42,725 bases of DNA. Origin: an uncultured Coriobacteriaceae bacterium (GTDB lineage: Bacteria; Actinomycetota; Coriobacteriia; Coriobacteriales; Atopobiaceae). Of the stretch, positions 35,365 through 42,725 are shown piece after piece. Under the pieces are notes generated by a model. It did not search any database, was not told where the DNA came from, and saw only the letters and a program-made list of their open reading frames with translations. A program made the translations under genes and the position numbers. The stretch covers positions 1-42,725 of the forward strand of contig CADBYM010000042.1 of assembly GCA_902798915.1 (NCBI GenBank), in the 5' to 3' direction. Within the stretch, counting starts at the first letter, position 1, and every line of letters begins with the position of its first letter.

Positions 35365-37097
35365 GCCTGTGTTCCCTTCTCATCCTCTCGGGACGCAGCA
35401 TCCGCGCCCCTGTACTCCAAACAGAGCATCGTCATGTCGTCGAACTGCTCCGCATTCCCCACGAACGCCCCAACCTCGTGCCTCACGCCCTCCAAGACCT
35501 CCTGGACAGACCCGTTATTGTGCTTGTTGAGTGCCTCAACCATGCGCTCGAGGCCGAACATCTTGCCTTCGGCATTCATTGCCTCGGGCACGCCGTCGGT
35601 ATACACAAAGACTCGCGCCCCTGGACGCAGCGTGAACGCGTAGTCCTCGTAGGTCATGCCCTCCAAGCCACCGATGACAAGTCCGTGGGACCTCCGGCAG
35701 AGCATGAAGCGACCGTCAGCGCCCGTCATGGCGGGATACTCGTGACCGGCATTGGCCGTCGTCAGGACGCCCGTCGAAATCTCCAGCACGCCCACCCATA
35801 CCGTCACGAACATACCCGAACGGTTGTACCCACAAATCATATTGTTCACGTCCATCAGTGCATGAGCAGGAGTCTTTCCCGCCATCATATGACCCTGCAG
35901 CATGGTCTTACTCGTCATCATAAAGAGCGCCGACGGCACACCCTTGTCCGAGACGTCCGCGATGAGTATGCAGAGGTGGTCGTCATCGACGAGGAAGTGA
36001 TCGTAGAAGTCGCCACCCACCTCGCGGGCGGGGTGCATCGTGGCGTAAATGTCGAACTCACTGCGGTCGGGGTACGCCGGGAATACGCTCGGCAACGCAT
36101 CTTGTTGGATTTGGGCAGCCATACGCAGCTCGGTGTTTTCGCGTTCTTGCTTGACAGTTATCTGCTTGATGTGCTGCATCGAATCGTACAACTCATCTTC
36201 CATGGATGCCAAGACCGAAGCAAGGTGATCGATCTCGTTATCGGTGTGCACGTCCATCGTGGCAAAGTGTCGCGTTTGCACTTGGCCTGCCAATTTGTCG
36301 CGCGAGTAGTTCTGCACCGCAGTCGCAATGACTTCAAGTGGCTCTACAATCAAGCGCTTTAGCCTACGGTTTGCGAAGAACAGCCCCACCCCGATGACGA
36401 CGAACATGAGTATTGCGTATACAATGACGAAGCTGGTAATCGAAGCCACGATTGCATCGGTATTTTTGGCGAAGTAAAGACTGCCAACACTGTGGTCTTC
36501 GTCATCCAGATATGCCGAGCTTATCGCGTAGATGCCATTTCTCGGAAAGATATAGTACGTGTTGAAGATGCGTTCGTCATTGGAGTCACCGGCCCTCCTA
36601 AACGCCCCCCTGAATTCTTTTGTCGCAATCCCGATCTGATTATCCGAGACGTCACCATCGTCACGCATGGCCAGAACGAGAGCATCGTCATCCGCACTGT
36701 CAGTAAACGCCACGAAGCAGAAATCCACATCCTCGTTATTTGAGTAGGACTGCAGGAGCTTTACCATACGCTGGTAGCCTGAATCGTTCACAATGTCGGC
36801 ATAGTATTTGGCATAATCGTCATCACCTTGCTCTGCCGAGTGCTCACGATAAACCTCCCGCACCCTCTTAACATACAAGATGGGATCGCCCACGCTTTTG
36901 AGGCTTGTTAAAGCCTCATCCACACGTTCACCACCAGACTTCAAGATCTGTTGCATTGAGAAGTCGTAGAACGCCGCAATACCGAACGAGAGGAAGACAA
37001 CACCTACCACAACCATGCCAAGCACCATCACACGAAGCTGCTGGAACACCAGCGAATGCCGATTGATTCCGTGTGTCCCCAGCAGCTCTACGCTCAT
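35361..37097 (-). CDS. Membrane sensor PP2C/SpoIIE-family serine phosphatase (RsbU/RsbP-like)
   Basis: This 578-aa protein has TM1 at about residues 20-42, an extracytoplasmic sensing region of about 190 residues, TM2 at about 230-253, a HAMP-like linker with coiled coil (SMEDELYDSMQHIKQ), then a SpoIIE phosphatase domain with REVGGDFYD and LIADVSDKG as metal-binding motifs and a C-terminal QFDDMTMLCL. It should dephosphorylate the STAS protein encoded by the overlapping next gene in response to an external cue. The start at 37097 (MSVELLG) is chosen because an open frame upstream ends in ATGA overlap there, and the 53 codons before it in frame look non-coding. The ribosome-binding site is not clear (AAGGAAG, 14 bases). 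Confidence 0.88.
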   Translation of the reverse strand: MSVELLGTHGINRHSLVFQQLRVMVLGMVVVGVVFLSFGIAAFYDFSMQQILKSGGERVDEALTSLKSVGDPILYVKRVREVYREHSAEQGDDDYAKYYADIVNDSGYQRMVKLLQSYSNNEDVDFCFVAFTDSADDDALVLAMRDDGDVSDNQIGIATKEFRGAFRRAGDSNDERIFNTYYIFPRNGIYAISSAYLDDEDHSVGSLYFAKNTDAIVASITSFVIVYAILMFVVIGVGLFFANRRLKRLIVEPLEVIATAVQNYSRDKLAGQVQTRHFATMDVHTDNEIDHLASVLASMEDELYDSMQHIKQITVKQERENTELRMAAQIQQDALPSVFPAYPDRSEFDIYATMHPAREVGGDFYDHFLVDDDHLCILIADVSDKGVPSALFMMTSKTMLQGHMMAGKTPAHALMDVNNMICGYNRSGMFVTVWVGVLEISTGVLTTANAGHEYPAMTGADGRFMLCRRSHGLVIGGLEGMTYEDYAFTLRPGARVFVYTDGVPEAMNAEGKMFGLERMVEALNKHNNGSVQEVLEGVRHEVGAFVGNAEQFDDMTMLCLEYRGADAASREDEKGTQA

Positions 37098-37228
37098 GTC
37101 TTTGCAGCCCACTTCCTTACGGCCGTTAGCACGGTACAGCTCCCCCGTGAAGCGATTGCGCTCCCGCCAACAATCATTCCGTAACGCTCGAACAACTCCC
37201 AGGCTTTCTTGACATCCTCCGTTGTTCG
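37094..37228 (-). other. Short open frame coupled to the phosphatase gene, probable gene relic
   Basis: A 44-codon frame follows an in-frame TAG (37229-37231) and ends with TGA overlapping the phosphatase ATG. It reads DVKKAWELFERYGMIVGGSA and then a Ser/Cys/basic tail, which looks like real protein. There is no good start: the first candidates are TTG at codon 12 and ATG at codon 18, neither with a ribosome-binding site. The likely explanation is the 3' remnant of a lost upstream gene. A translated leader is the alternative. Confidence 0.3.
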
Positions 37229-37307
37229 CTATATACGAGTAGAGCGAACCCCACATACATACAGGGTAATATGATACATCTTCTCGTAGACATGCATAGT
37301 CCTCTTT

Positions 37308-37352
37308 CTCGGCATCGCAGTCCGGTCATGCCGGGTGCCGACCGGCGCCGAG
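37308..37352. terminator. Nested hairpin between the unknown one-TM gene and the phosphatase gene
   Basis: CTCGGC (308-313) pairs with GCCGAG (347-352), and inside it CCGGTC (322-327) pairs with GACCGG (340-345). It lies 20 bases past the stop of the minus-strand gene starting at 38233 and before the phosphatase region. There is no long U-run. Confidence 0.5.
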
Positions 37353-37372
37353 CGAACCGTGCAAACGCTCTA

Positions 37373-38233
37373 CTACTCCATGTCGTTGCATGCAACGGGC
37401 ACGGCATCTTCCTGTTCCGAAAGGTCGTCCCTCGCATCGTCAGGCCCTCCGACGAAGGGCGGGGTCGCGCGCGATGTGATCTGCTCGCGCAACAGGCCCT
37501 GCAGCTCATCGTCTACGCCCGCAATCGTGCAGGCAAAGCGGACCTGGCCCTCAATCGTCGTGGTCTTAGTCCATACGTACGTAATGAACGGCGTGAGGTC
37601 ACCCGAAGGCTTGAAGAACCCGAAGACCGATGACTTCTGTAGGACGCCGTTCTCGTCCATGTATACGCCCACGTGATAGATGACGGTGTTGATCTTTGGG
37701 TTGAGCAGAGAGTTCACCGAGAAGGCCGTCGCCTGGATCTGAGAGCTCGAGAGACACTCGAAGACGTTCGACGAGGTGGTATCGACCACCGAGACCTCAA
37801 TGCGCCCGGTGTTCTCGTCGGCCTCCTGCACGGAGAACTCCGGAGGGAACTGGGTGAAGCCGTTGCCCCACTCGATGCCTCCCGCCATGGCATCGGCCAC
37901 GGTGCGTACGTTCACGTTGCCCGAGAGGTTGGCGGTATACTCCGCCCGCTTGACGCCCACGAAGACCTGCGTGAATACCACGACGCCAACACAGATGAGC
38001 ACGACCGCCACCGCCAGGCGCGAGAGGCGCTGCCCCACGTTGGAACCCGACGGGTCATCGCTGGAGAGCGGGTCCACGTCCACCCCGTGGCCCTTCTCCT
38101 TGCGACGCGCTCGCTGACGCTCGGCAGAGTCCGCGTCGGTATGGCCGGAGTTGTCGACCTTCGAGAAGAGCTCCTCAGCCTCTTCGGCAGAGAGGGACTT
38201 GGGATTGGGGGTTGTTGTGCGCTTCGTTGACAT
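37373..38233 (-). CDS. Hypothetical membrane-anchored protein, one TM helix
   Basis: This 286-aa protein is of unrecognised family. It has a hydrophilic, charged N-terminal region (about 1-75, with RQRARRKEKG), one TM helix at about 78-97 (LAVAVVLICVGVVVFTQVF), then an external domain of about 190 residues rich in Thr/Val with a few Cys. The topology suggests an anchored extracytoplasmic domain. The ATG at 38233 follows CGAGG, and a TATACT hexamer about 32 bases upstream may be its -10. The frame extends to 38308 without a ribosome-binding site. It lies downstream of the AI-2E gene, which ends 74 bp before it. Confidence 0.7.
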   Translation of the reverse strand: MSTKRTTTPNPKSLSAEEAEELFSKVDNSGHTDADSAERQRARRKEKGHGVDVDPLSSDDPSGSNVGQRLSRLAVAVVLICVGVVVFTQVFVGVKRAEYTANLSGNVNVRTVADAMAGGIEWGNGFTQFPPEFSVQEADENTGRIEVSVVDTTSSNVFECLSSSQIQATAFSVNSLLNPKINTVIYHVGVYMDENGVLQKSSVFGFFKPSGDLTPFITYVWTKTTTIEGQVRFACTIAGVDDELQGLLREQITSRATPPFVGGPDDARDDLSEQEDAVPVACNDME

Positions 38234-38307
38234 ACGACCTCGGGTATGGAAACAGACTTTATGAGTATAGCGGTTTTGGGGGGCGTTGGGGCGGCCCCCA
38301 CAGACCA

Positions 38308-39417
38308 TTATGTTCGACCGTCAGCCTCGCGTCTCTCGAGCCAACGGTCCACCTGAATCTTGATGAACGCGGCCGAGGGCACGGCGACCAGCATGCCGGC
38401 AAGCCCTCCCACGGCACCACCGGCGATGAGCGCCGCTACCACGAGGATGGGGTGCACCTCGACGTTGTCCGAAAGCAACTTTGGGTTGATGACGTTGGCG
38501 TCCACGAACATGACGACCGCCATGACCGCAAATCCCGCGACCATCGTGCCCCACGCCATGTCGGGGATACACATGAGCGCGATGGAGCAGAACCCCACGG
38601 GACCACCCACATAGGGGATGAGGTTACCAAGACCGGCAAGCAATCCCACCACGGGCGCGAAGGGCACCCCGACAATCGTCAACATGATGCCCGAGAACAG
38701 CCCCACGACCAGCGCATCGATGCCCTGACCGCGGAAGTACCCCGAGAACACCCGATCCGCATCCCGGAAGAAGGGCGTAGGATCGATCGCATGCCGACCG
38801 AGTACCGCACTTGCCACACGGCCCAGATACCCCGTCACCCGTGGCCCGTCGATGAGGAAGTACACGCCAAAGATCACCGCAAAGACGGTCGTCGTCGCAA
38901 AGTTCTTCGCTCCATTGAAGACGTCGAGCAGACTACGCTCGCCTCCCAGCGATATGATGCCCCACTCCTCAAGGCGCCTCTGGGCGACACCCACCAGTTG
39001 CATGAGACCACCTTGTGCCTCGCCAAACAGTGCCTGTATGGCCTCCCAGCGCAGGTTCGTTACGCTGTGGGTGATCATGAGGACAAAGATTGCGACTATC
39101 ACAAGGAGGAAGAGCGCCACGAGCACCAAGCTCAGAACCACAGCCGTCGTACGACACCGCGTCTCGTCCGCAGCGAAGCGCTCGTGGTGCCCGAGCATGC
39201 GCGATACGCACTTTATCAGCGGGTTGAGCACATAACTCAGGGCAGCACCATACACGAGCGGCTCCACCACCGCGCACAGCAGCTCCCAAATCTTTGCGAA
39301 CGCCGGAGAGGCGAAATGCAGGAGCATCAGCGCGCCCACCGTAAGCAAGACCGTAACGCTCGCGTAGGTACAGATCTTGACGTAGCGCTCATCCAGATTG
39401 TCCCAAAATCTATTCAT
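38308..39417 (-). CDS. AI-2E family transporter (UPF0118)
   Basis: This 369-aa membrane protein has about seven to eight TM helices and a central soluble part. The family hallmarks FFRGQGIDALVVGLFSG, GLLAGLGNLIPYVGGPVG and NPKLLSDNVEVHPILV are present. Relatives export AI-2 or act as Na+/H+ antiporters, so the substrate is uncertain. I prefer ATG 39417 over 39423 because GAGGG then sits 6 bases upstream. It follows nadE by about 55 bp with a hairpin between them. Confidence 0.9.
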   Translation of the reverse strand: MNRFWDNLDERYVKICTYASVTVLLTVGALMLLHFASPAFAKIWELLCAVVEPLVYGAALSYVLNPLIKCVSRMLGHHERFAADETRCRTTAVVLSLVLVALFLLVIVAIFVLMITHSVTNLRWEAIQALFGEAQGGLMQLVGVAQRRLEEWGIISLGGERSLLDVFNGAKNFATTTVFAVIFGVYFLIDGPRVTGYLGRVASAVLGRHAIDPTPFFRDADRVFSGYFRGQGIDALVVGLFSGIMLTIVGVPFAPVVGLLAGLGNLIPYVGGPVGFCSIALMCIPDMAWGTMVAGFAVMAVVMFVDANVINPKLLSDNVEVHPILVVAALIAGGAVGGLAGMLVAVPSAAFIKIQVDRWLERREADGRT

Positions 39418-39444
39418 GCGCATCCCTCATCACTCATGGCAACC

Positions 39445-39465
39445 GCATGTCCCCGTGGGACATGC
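39445..39465 (-). terminator. Small hairpin between nadE and the AI-2E gene
   Basis: GCATGTCCC (445-453) pairs perfectly with GGGACATGC (457-465) around a 3-base loop, just past the nadE stop at 39472. There is no U-run, so it may be only a partial stop. Confidence 0.45.
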
Positions 39466-39471
39466 ACTGCT

Positions 39472-41400
39472 TTAGCCGAGCTCGTCCAACTCGGCAAGCC
39501 ACAGGGTGGCAAGCGCGTCACTCGGCATGCGCAGGTCTCCGCGCGGACTCACGGCCACCGAACCCACCTTTGGCCCATCGGGCAGGCAGCTCCGCTTGAA
39601 CTGTTGGGCAAAGAAGCGCCAGTAGAAGGTGCGCAACCACTTGAGGATCGTCTCGTCGTCGTAGACGCCCGCGAACGCATGCCGTGCAAGCCGGTACACC
39701 TTGCACGGACGAGAACCACGCCGCAGGACCTCGTAGAGCACGAAGTCATGGAGCTCGTAGGGTCCCACGAGGTCCTCGGTCTGCTGCGCGATGGTGCCGT
39801 CCTCGTTGGCGGGCAGCAGCTCGGGCGAGACGGGCGTGTCGAGCACGTCATAGAGGACGCGTGCCTCCACCTCGTTGCCGCACGTATCGGCAACGTAACG
39901 CACAAGGTGGCGCACCAGCGTCTTGGGCACGCCCCCGTTGACGCCATACATGCTCATGTGGTCGCCATTGTACGTTGCCCAGCCAAGCGCCAACTCGCTG
40001 AGGTCGCCGGTACCCACCACGAGACCGCCCTCCTGGTTGGCGATGTCCATGATGATCTGGGTGCGCTCGCGCGCCTGGGAATTCTCGTACGTCACGTCGC
40101 GCATCGACTCGTCGTGGCCGATGTCGGCAAAGTGCTGCCGCACGGCTGCCGCAATGCTCACTTCGCGCAACTGCACGCCCAGGGCCTCTGCCAGCGTGGT
40201 GGCGTTGCTCTTCGTGCGGTGTGTCGTACCGAAGCCTGGCATGGTGACGGCAATGATGCCATGGCGGTCGAGTCCCAAAAGGTCGAACGCACGCACAGCC
40301 ACAAGCAGGGCGAGGGTCGAGTCCAATCCGCCCGATATGCCGATGACGGCGCAGGTGCCGTGCGTGTGCTCGAGACGCTTGGCCAAGCCGTGCGCCTGGA
40401 TGGCAAATACGTCCTCACAGCGCTCCGCGCGCTCGGCGTCATCGCTGGGAACGAAGGGGTATGCGTCCACCAAACGCGTGAGTTCGGTCGCTTGTGGCTC
40501 GAGCGTGAAGCGCGACACCATGTGACCTGCGGCCTCGCTCACCACCGCGCTCCCAAAAGTGGACATGCGGCGGCGTTCGGCCGCCAGCGCGGCCACGTCA
40601 ATCTCGGTCGTTGCCGCGCCAGACCCGAAGGGTGCCGACTCGGCGAGCAGCCGCCCATTCTCCGCGATGAGGTCGTGCCCCGCAAAGACCACGTCAGTCG
40701 TGGACTCTCCCCACCCGGCACTCGCATAGGCGTAGGCGCACACGAGGCGCGCGGACTGGCCAACCACCAAGGAGCGACGGTAGGCCGCCTTGCCCACGAT
40801 GGCGTTGGAGGCCGAGAGGTTCACCACAAGCGTGGCGCCGGCCAGCGCATGGGCGATGCTCGGCGGCTGAGGGGCCCACAGATCCTCGCACACCTCGGCT
40901 GCCACCACCAAATCGGGCACGCCCTCACATGCGAAGAGCTGGTTCGCGCCAAACGTGGCATAGCGCCCCGGCGCCCACTCGACGACCTCGCACACCTCGG
41001 GTCCCGCGGTGAAGTGCCGTGCCTCGTAGAACTCGTTGTAGTTCGGCACGAAGCGCTTGGGCACGATGCCCAACACGTCACCCGCGTTGAGGGCAATGGC
41101 GCAGTTGTACAGCTTGCCACCAACCTGCATCGGAGCCCCCACGAAGACGAGGGCCTCAAGCTCGGCAGTCCGCTCGGCGAGCGTCTGAATCCCACGTAGT
41201 GACGCATTGAGCAGCGCATCCTGCCAAAAGAGGTCCTCGCAGGTGTAGCCCGTCACGCACAGCTCGGGCAGCACGATGACCTTGGCCCCCGTCTCGGCCG
41301 CCTCGCGCATCGCCTCACTGCATACCTCGACGTTGTGTGCAACGTCGGCAACGCGCACGCGCGGTGTCCTCACCGCGACCTTAACGAATCCGTCCAGCAT
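39472..41400 (-). CDS. nadE: Glutamine-dependent NAD(+) synthetase
   Basis: This 642-aa enzyme makes NAD from deamido-NAD, ATP and glutamine. Residues about 1-290 are the nitrilase-type glutaminase: PELCVTGY (Glu46), IVPKRFVPNYNEFYE (Lys115) and AAEVCEDLW (Cys171), giving the intact Glu-Lys-Cys triad. The C-terminal domain is an ATP-PPi synthetase with the P-loop GISGGLDSTLALL and GTGDLSELALGW. It ends with RGDLRMP. Length matches the fused actinobacterial/Firmicutes type. The AGGAGG ribosome-binding site is 4 bases before ATG 41400. It is divergent from yccF. Confidence 0.96.
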   Translation of the reverse strand: MLDGFVKVAVRTPRVRVADVAHNVEVCSEAMREAAETGAKVIVLPELCVTGYTCEDLFWQDALLNASLRGIQTLAERTAELEALVFVGAPMQVGGKLYNCAIALNAGDVLGIVPKRFVPNYNEFYEARHFTAGPEVCEVVEWAPGRYATFGANQLFACEGVPDLVVAAEVCEDLWAPQPPSIAHALAGATLVVNLSASNAIVGKAAYRRSLVVGQSARLVCAYAYASAGWGESTTDVVFAGHDLIAENGRLLAESAPFGSGAATTEIDVAALAAERRRMSTFGSAVVSEAAGHMVSRFTLEPQATELTRLVDAYPFVPSDDAERAERCEDVFAIQAHGLAKRLEHTHGTCAVIGISGGLDSTLALLVAVRAFDLLGLDRHGIIAVTMPGFGTTHRTKSNATTLAEALGVQLREVSIAAAVRQHFADIGHDESMRDVTYENSQARERTQIIMDIANQEGGLVVGTGDLSELALGWATYNGDHMSMYGVNGGVPKTLVRHLVRYVADTCGNEVEARVLYDVLDTPVSPELLPANEDGTIAQQTEDLVGPYELHDFVLYEVLRRGSRPCKVYRLARHAFAGVYDDETILKWLRTFYWRFFAQQFKRSCLPDGPKVGSVAVSPRGDLRMPSDALATLWLAELDELG

Positions 41401-41642
41401 GGGACCTCCTCAATCGGCACGTATGTACTACGTGCATTCTACACACAAAGCGCGGAGCGTTGGGGGGCACACCCCTCCAGCGGTTGCCACCAACTCCGTC
41501 GCCTCGGGCCACGCCAGATGTGACCCACGACCCCCCAATCGGGAGCCCCGGCATACATCTGATGCGACGCCGGGTTACCACGCGGATCAAAACGTTACAC
41601 TGTACTCGGTTTGCAGTGTCACCAGCAGCGAGAGGAACGCAC

Positions 41643-42023
41643 ATGCGTACAATAGGGAACATCATCTGGATTATCTTCGGCGGCCTTATCACCGCCCTCT
41701 TTTGGGTACTCTGGGGCGTGATCTTCCACATCACCATCATCGGAATCCCGCTCGGTCGTCAGGCATTCAAGATGGCGAACCTCACGCTCGCCCCGTTCGG
41801 CAAAACCATCATCTATGGAGGCGGAGCGCCGTCACTTTTGGCAAACATCGTTTGGGTTGTGCTCATCGGCATTTGGGAGGCCATCGCCTACGCCATCGCC
41901 GGCGCCGTCTTCTGTGTGACGATTATTGGCATCCCCTTTGGTCTGCAGCTCTTCAAGCTGGCAAAGCTCTCGCTCATGCCCTTCGGTGCACGGGTCGTCG
42001 AACTCGGTTGGTGGAACAGATAG
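41643..42023 (+). CDS. yccF: YccF-domain inner membrane protein
   Basis: This 126-aa protein has two copies of the YccF domain, each a TM helix followed by (T/V)IIGIPLGRQ(A)F / (T)IIGIPFGLQLFKLAKLSLMPFG. Function is unknown in the family. ATG 41643 follows GAGAGGAA by 6 bases. The longer frame from 41460 has no ribosome-binding site. Upstream, ACACTG and CAGTGT form a small inverted repeat at about 41595-41617. It is followed by a terminator. Confidence 0.93.
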   Translation: MRTIGNIIWIIFGGLITALFWVLWGVIFHITIIGIPLGRQAFKMANLTLAPFGKTIIYGGGAPSLLANIVWVVLIGIWEAIAYAIAGAVFCVTIIGIPFGLQLFKLAKLSLMPFGARVVELGWWNR

Positions 42024-42100
42024 ACGCGGCAGAGGGCCACCATCTACCCCACTGAGTGAATCTCCCATCCGGCAAGCAACAACTTCAGGATCAGCCCAAA

Positions 42101-42146
42101 AGGCCGCCCCCCACGTGCGCGAACGCGTTCACATGGGGGGCGGCCT
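42101..42146. terminator. Strong bidirectional terminator hairpin
   Basis: A 17-bp stem (42101-42117 with 42130-42146, one mismatch) with a 12-base loop is preceded by AAAA, which gives TTTT on the minus strand. It serves the convergent yccF and ChW-repeat genes. Confidence 0.85.
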
Positions 42147-42151
42147 GATTC

Positions 42152-42178
42152 GCCGCCGCGCCCTAGTCGCGCGGCGGC
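42152..42178 (-). terminator. Second hairpin directly after the ChW-repeat gene
   Basis: A perfect 10-bp G+C stem (42152-42161 with 42169-42178) and 7-base loop lies 12 bases past the stop at 42191. Together with the hairpin at 42101 it forms a tandem terminator on the minus strand. Confidence 0.6.
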
Positions 42179-42190
42179 CTCGAGCTCAGA

Positions 42191-42725
42191 CTATCGGGCA
42201 ACGAACGCAGAGCGGTACGTCTGCGAGACGCCCTTGTAGTTGGCCTTGGGGGCCTTGGAACCCTTGCGGAGGATGACGATCTGGATGGCCTCGGTGCGTC
42301 TGCCATAGCCCGAGGTGCCGGACCTCTTGCCGTTCTTGGCCCATGCCATCCAGCCGAGGTCCTGTACGTATACGCGGTAGTAGACGTCGAAGTGCTTGGC
42401 CAGCTGGCCGGTCAGCTTGATCTGGTACGCCTCGGGACACAGGGCCTTGCCCCACGTGCCGCAGACCTGGCCGTCCTTCTTCCAGCCCTGCCAGCCGCCC
42501 TTCTGGACGTAGGCGCGATAGGCGATGCCGCCGGAGTACGGCGCGTCGGGCACCTTGACCGTGAGGGCCTCCATGCGCCTGGACTGGCCGGTGGTCCCGG
42601 CGAACTTGCCGTTCGTCTTCGCATGCGTCCAGCCGATCTTCTGGCAGTGCACGGAGTACTCGGGGGTGAGCCTCGCGACGTCGCTGATGGTCAGCTTCCC
42701 GGCCTTGTAGGTGACCTCGTAGCTG
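42191..42725 (-). CDS. ChW-repeat secreted protein, C-terminal part only
   Basis: The frame is open to the window's right edge, giving 178 residues of the C-terminal end. It holds three ChW repeats (VHCQKIGWTHAKTNGKFAG..., AYVQKGGWQGWKKDGQVCG..., VYVQDLGWMAWAKNGKRSG...) each ending in a R-R-x-E-A-x or PEAYQI segment. The SYEVTYKAGKLTISD lead-in, as in bacterial Ig-like or other beta repeats, ends at the edge. The protein ends in a basic tail (KANYKGVSQTYRSAFVAR). By analogy with the 9211-11274 gene it is a surface or secreted protein, and its enzymatic domain, if any, is outside the window. Confidence 0.85.
   Translation of the reverse strand, partial: SYEVTYKAGKLTISDVARLTPEYSVHCQKIGWTHAKTNGKFAGTTGQSRRMEALTVKVPDAPYSGGIAYRAYVQKGGWQGWKKDGQVCGTWGKALCPEAYQIKLTGQLAKHFDVYYRVYVQDLGWMAWAKNGKRSGTSGYGRRTEAIQIVILRKGSKAPKANYKGVSQTYRSAFVAR

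Noticed and set aside
37097..37256. 53-codon N-terminal extension of the phosphatase
   Set aside because: No ribosome-binding site at 37256, the extension looks unlike protein, and the alternate frame ends in an ATGA overlap at 37097.
38212..41199. 995-codon plus-strand open frame opposite the AI-2E and nadE genes
   Set aside because: Antisense shadow. Both minus-strand genes are clear family members.
1..42725. tRNA, rRNA and CRISPR arrays
   Set aside because: None was recognised on either strand by eye. A dedicated tRNA or RNA search would be needed to exclude them.

Overview
The window is a high-GC stretch with dense, mostly well-defined genes. The gene set points to an anaerobic member of the Coriobacteriia (Actinobacteria), perhaps the Olsenella/Atopobium group. 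The pointers are a GlgC/GlgD-type glycogen operon, secreted proteins built of clostridial hydrophobic-W (ChW) repeats, NHLM-type RiPP export, and a SpoIIE/STAS pair. This assignment is inference from gene content, not from a marker gene.

Layout. At the left edge (1-100, minus strand) is the 5' end of a group II intron, placed directly beside a strong terminator hairpin. Then come an MFS permease and an OMP-decarboxylase-like (HUMPS) protein (206-2128, plus), an unknown protein with a TTG start (2318-3496), a decayed aminotransferase tail, and mfd (3743-7159, minus). Next are three minus-strand cell-envelope genes: a proline/glutamate/tyrosine-repeat lipoprotein, a PrsW-like membrane protease and a six-ChW-repeat NlpC/P60 hydrolase. 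A 460-base gap after them holds what looks like the wreck of a PaeR7I/XhoI-type restriction enzyme. The glycogen block follows (11735-21467, minus): a GH13 amylase fused to a GH77 4-alpha-glucanotransferase, then glgA, glgD, glgC and glgP. Transcription runs glgP-glgC-glgD-glgA. glgA is broken by a frame change with about 15-25 codons missing. A pyridoxal kinase (plus) follows.

The most interesting part is 22627-34889, a class II lanthipeptide locus. It contains a geranylgeranyl-reductase-like flavoprotein (minus), then on the plus strand a 331-aa protein of unrecognised family, a LanM synthetase with three cysteine zinc ligands (ProcM-like), a 92-aa precursor with a Nif11-type leader and GG cleavage site, and a second 331-aa paralogue of the unknown protein. 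The export operon is on the opposite strand: an NHLM ABC transporter, an NHLM peptidase/ABC transporter and a very short HlyD-like adaptor. Beyond it is a second 90-aa precursor (34617-34889). Directly upstream of that precursor lies a previously hidden relic of a second LanM C-terminus, so the locus seems to have come from duplication of a LanM-precursor unit followed by loss of one synthetase. LanM would dehydrate and cyclise both peptides, and the C39 peptidase transporter would cut after GG and export them. The role of the duplicated 331-aa family is unknown and is the best candidate for new biology here.

The right part (35068-42725) carries an RsbU/RsbV-like phosphatase and STAS protein with a short gene relic upstream, an unknown one-TM protein, an AI-2E family transporter, glutamine-dependent NAD synthetase, a YccF protein, and the 3' end of another ChW-repeat secreted protein that runs off the window.
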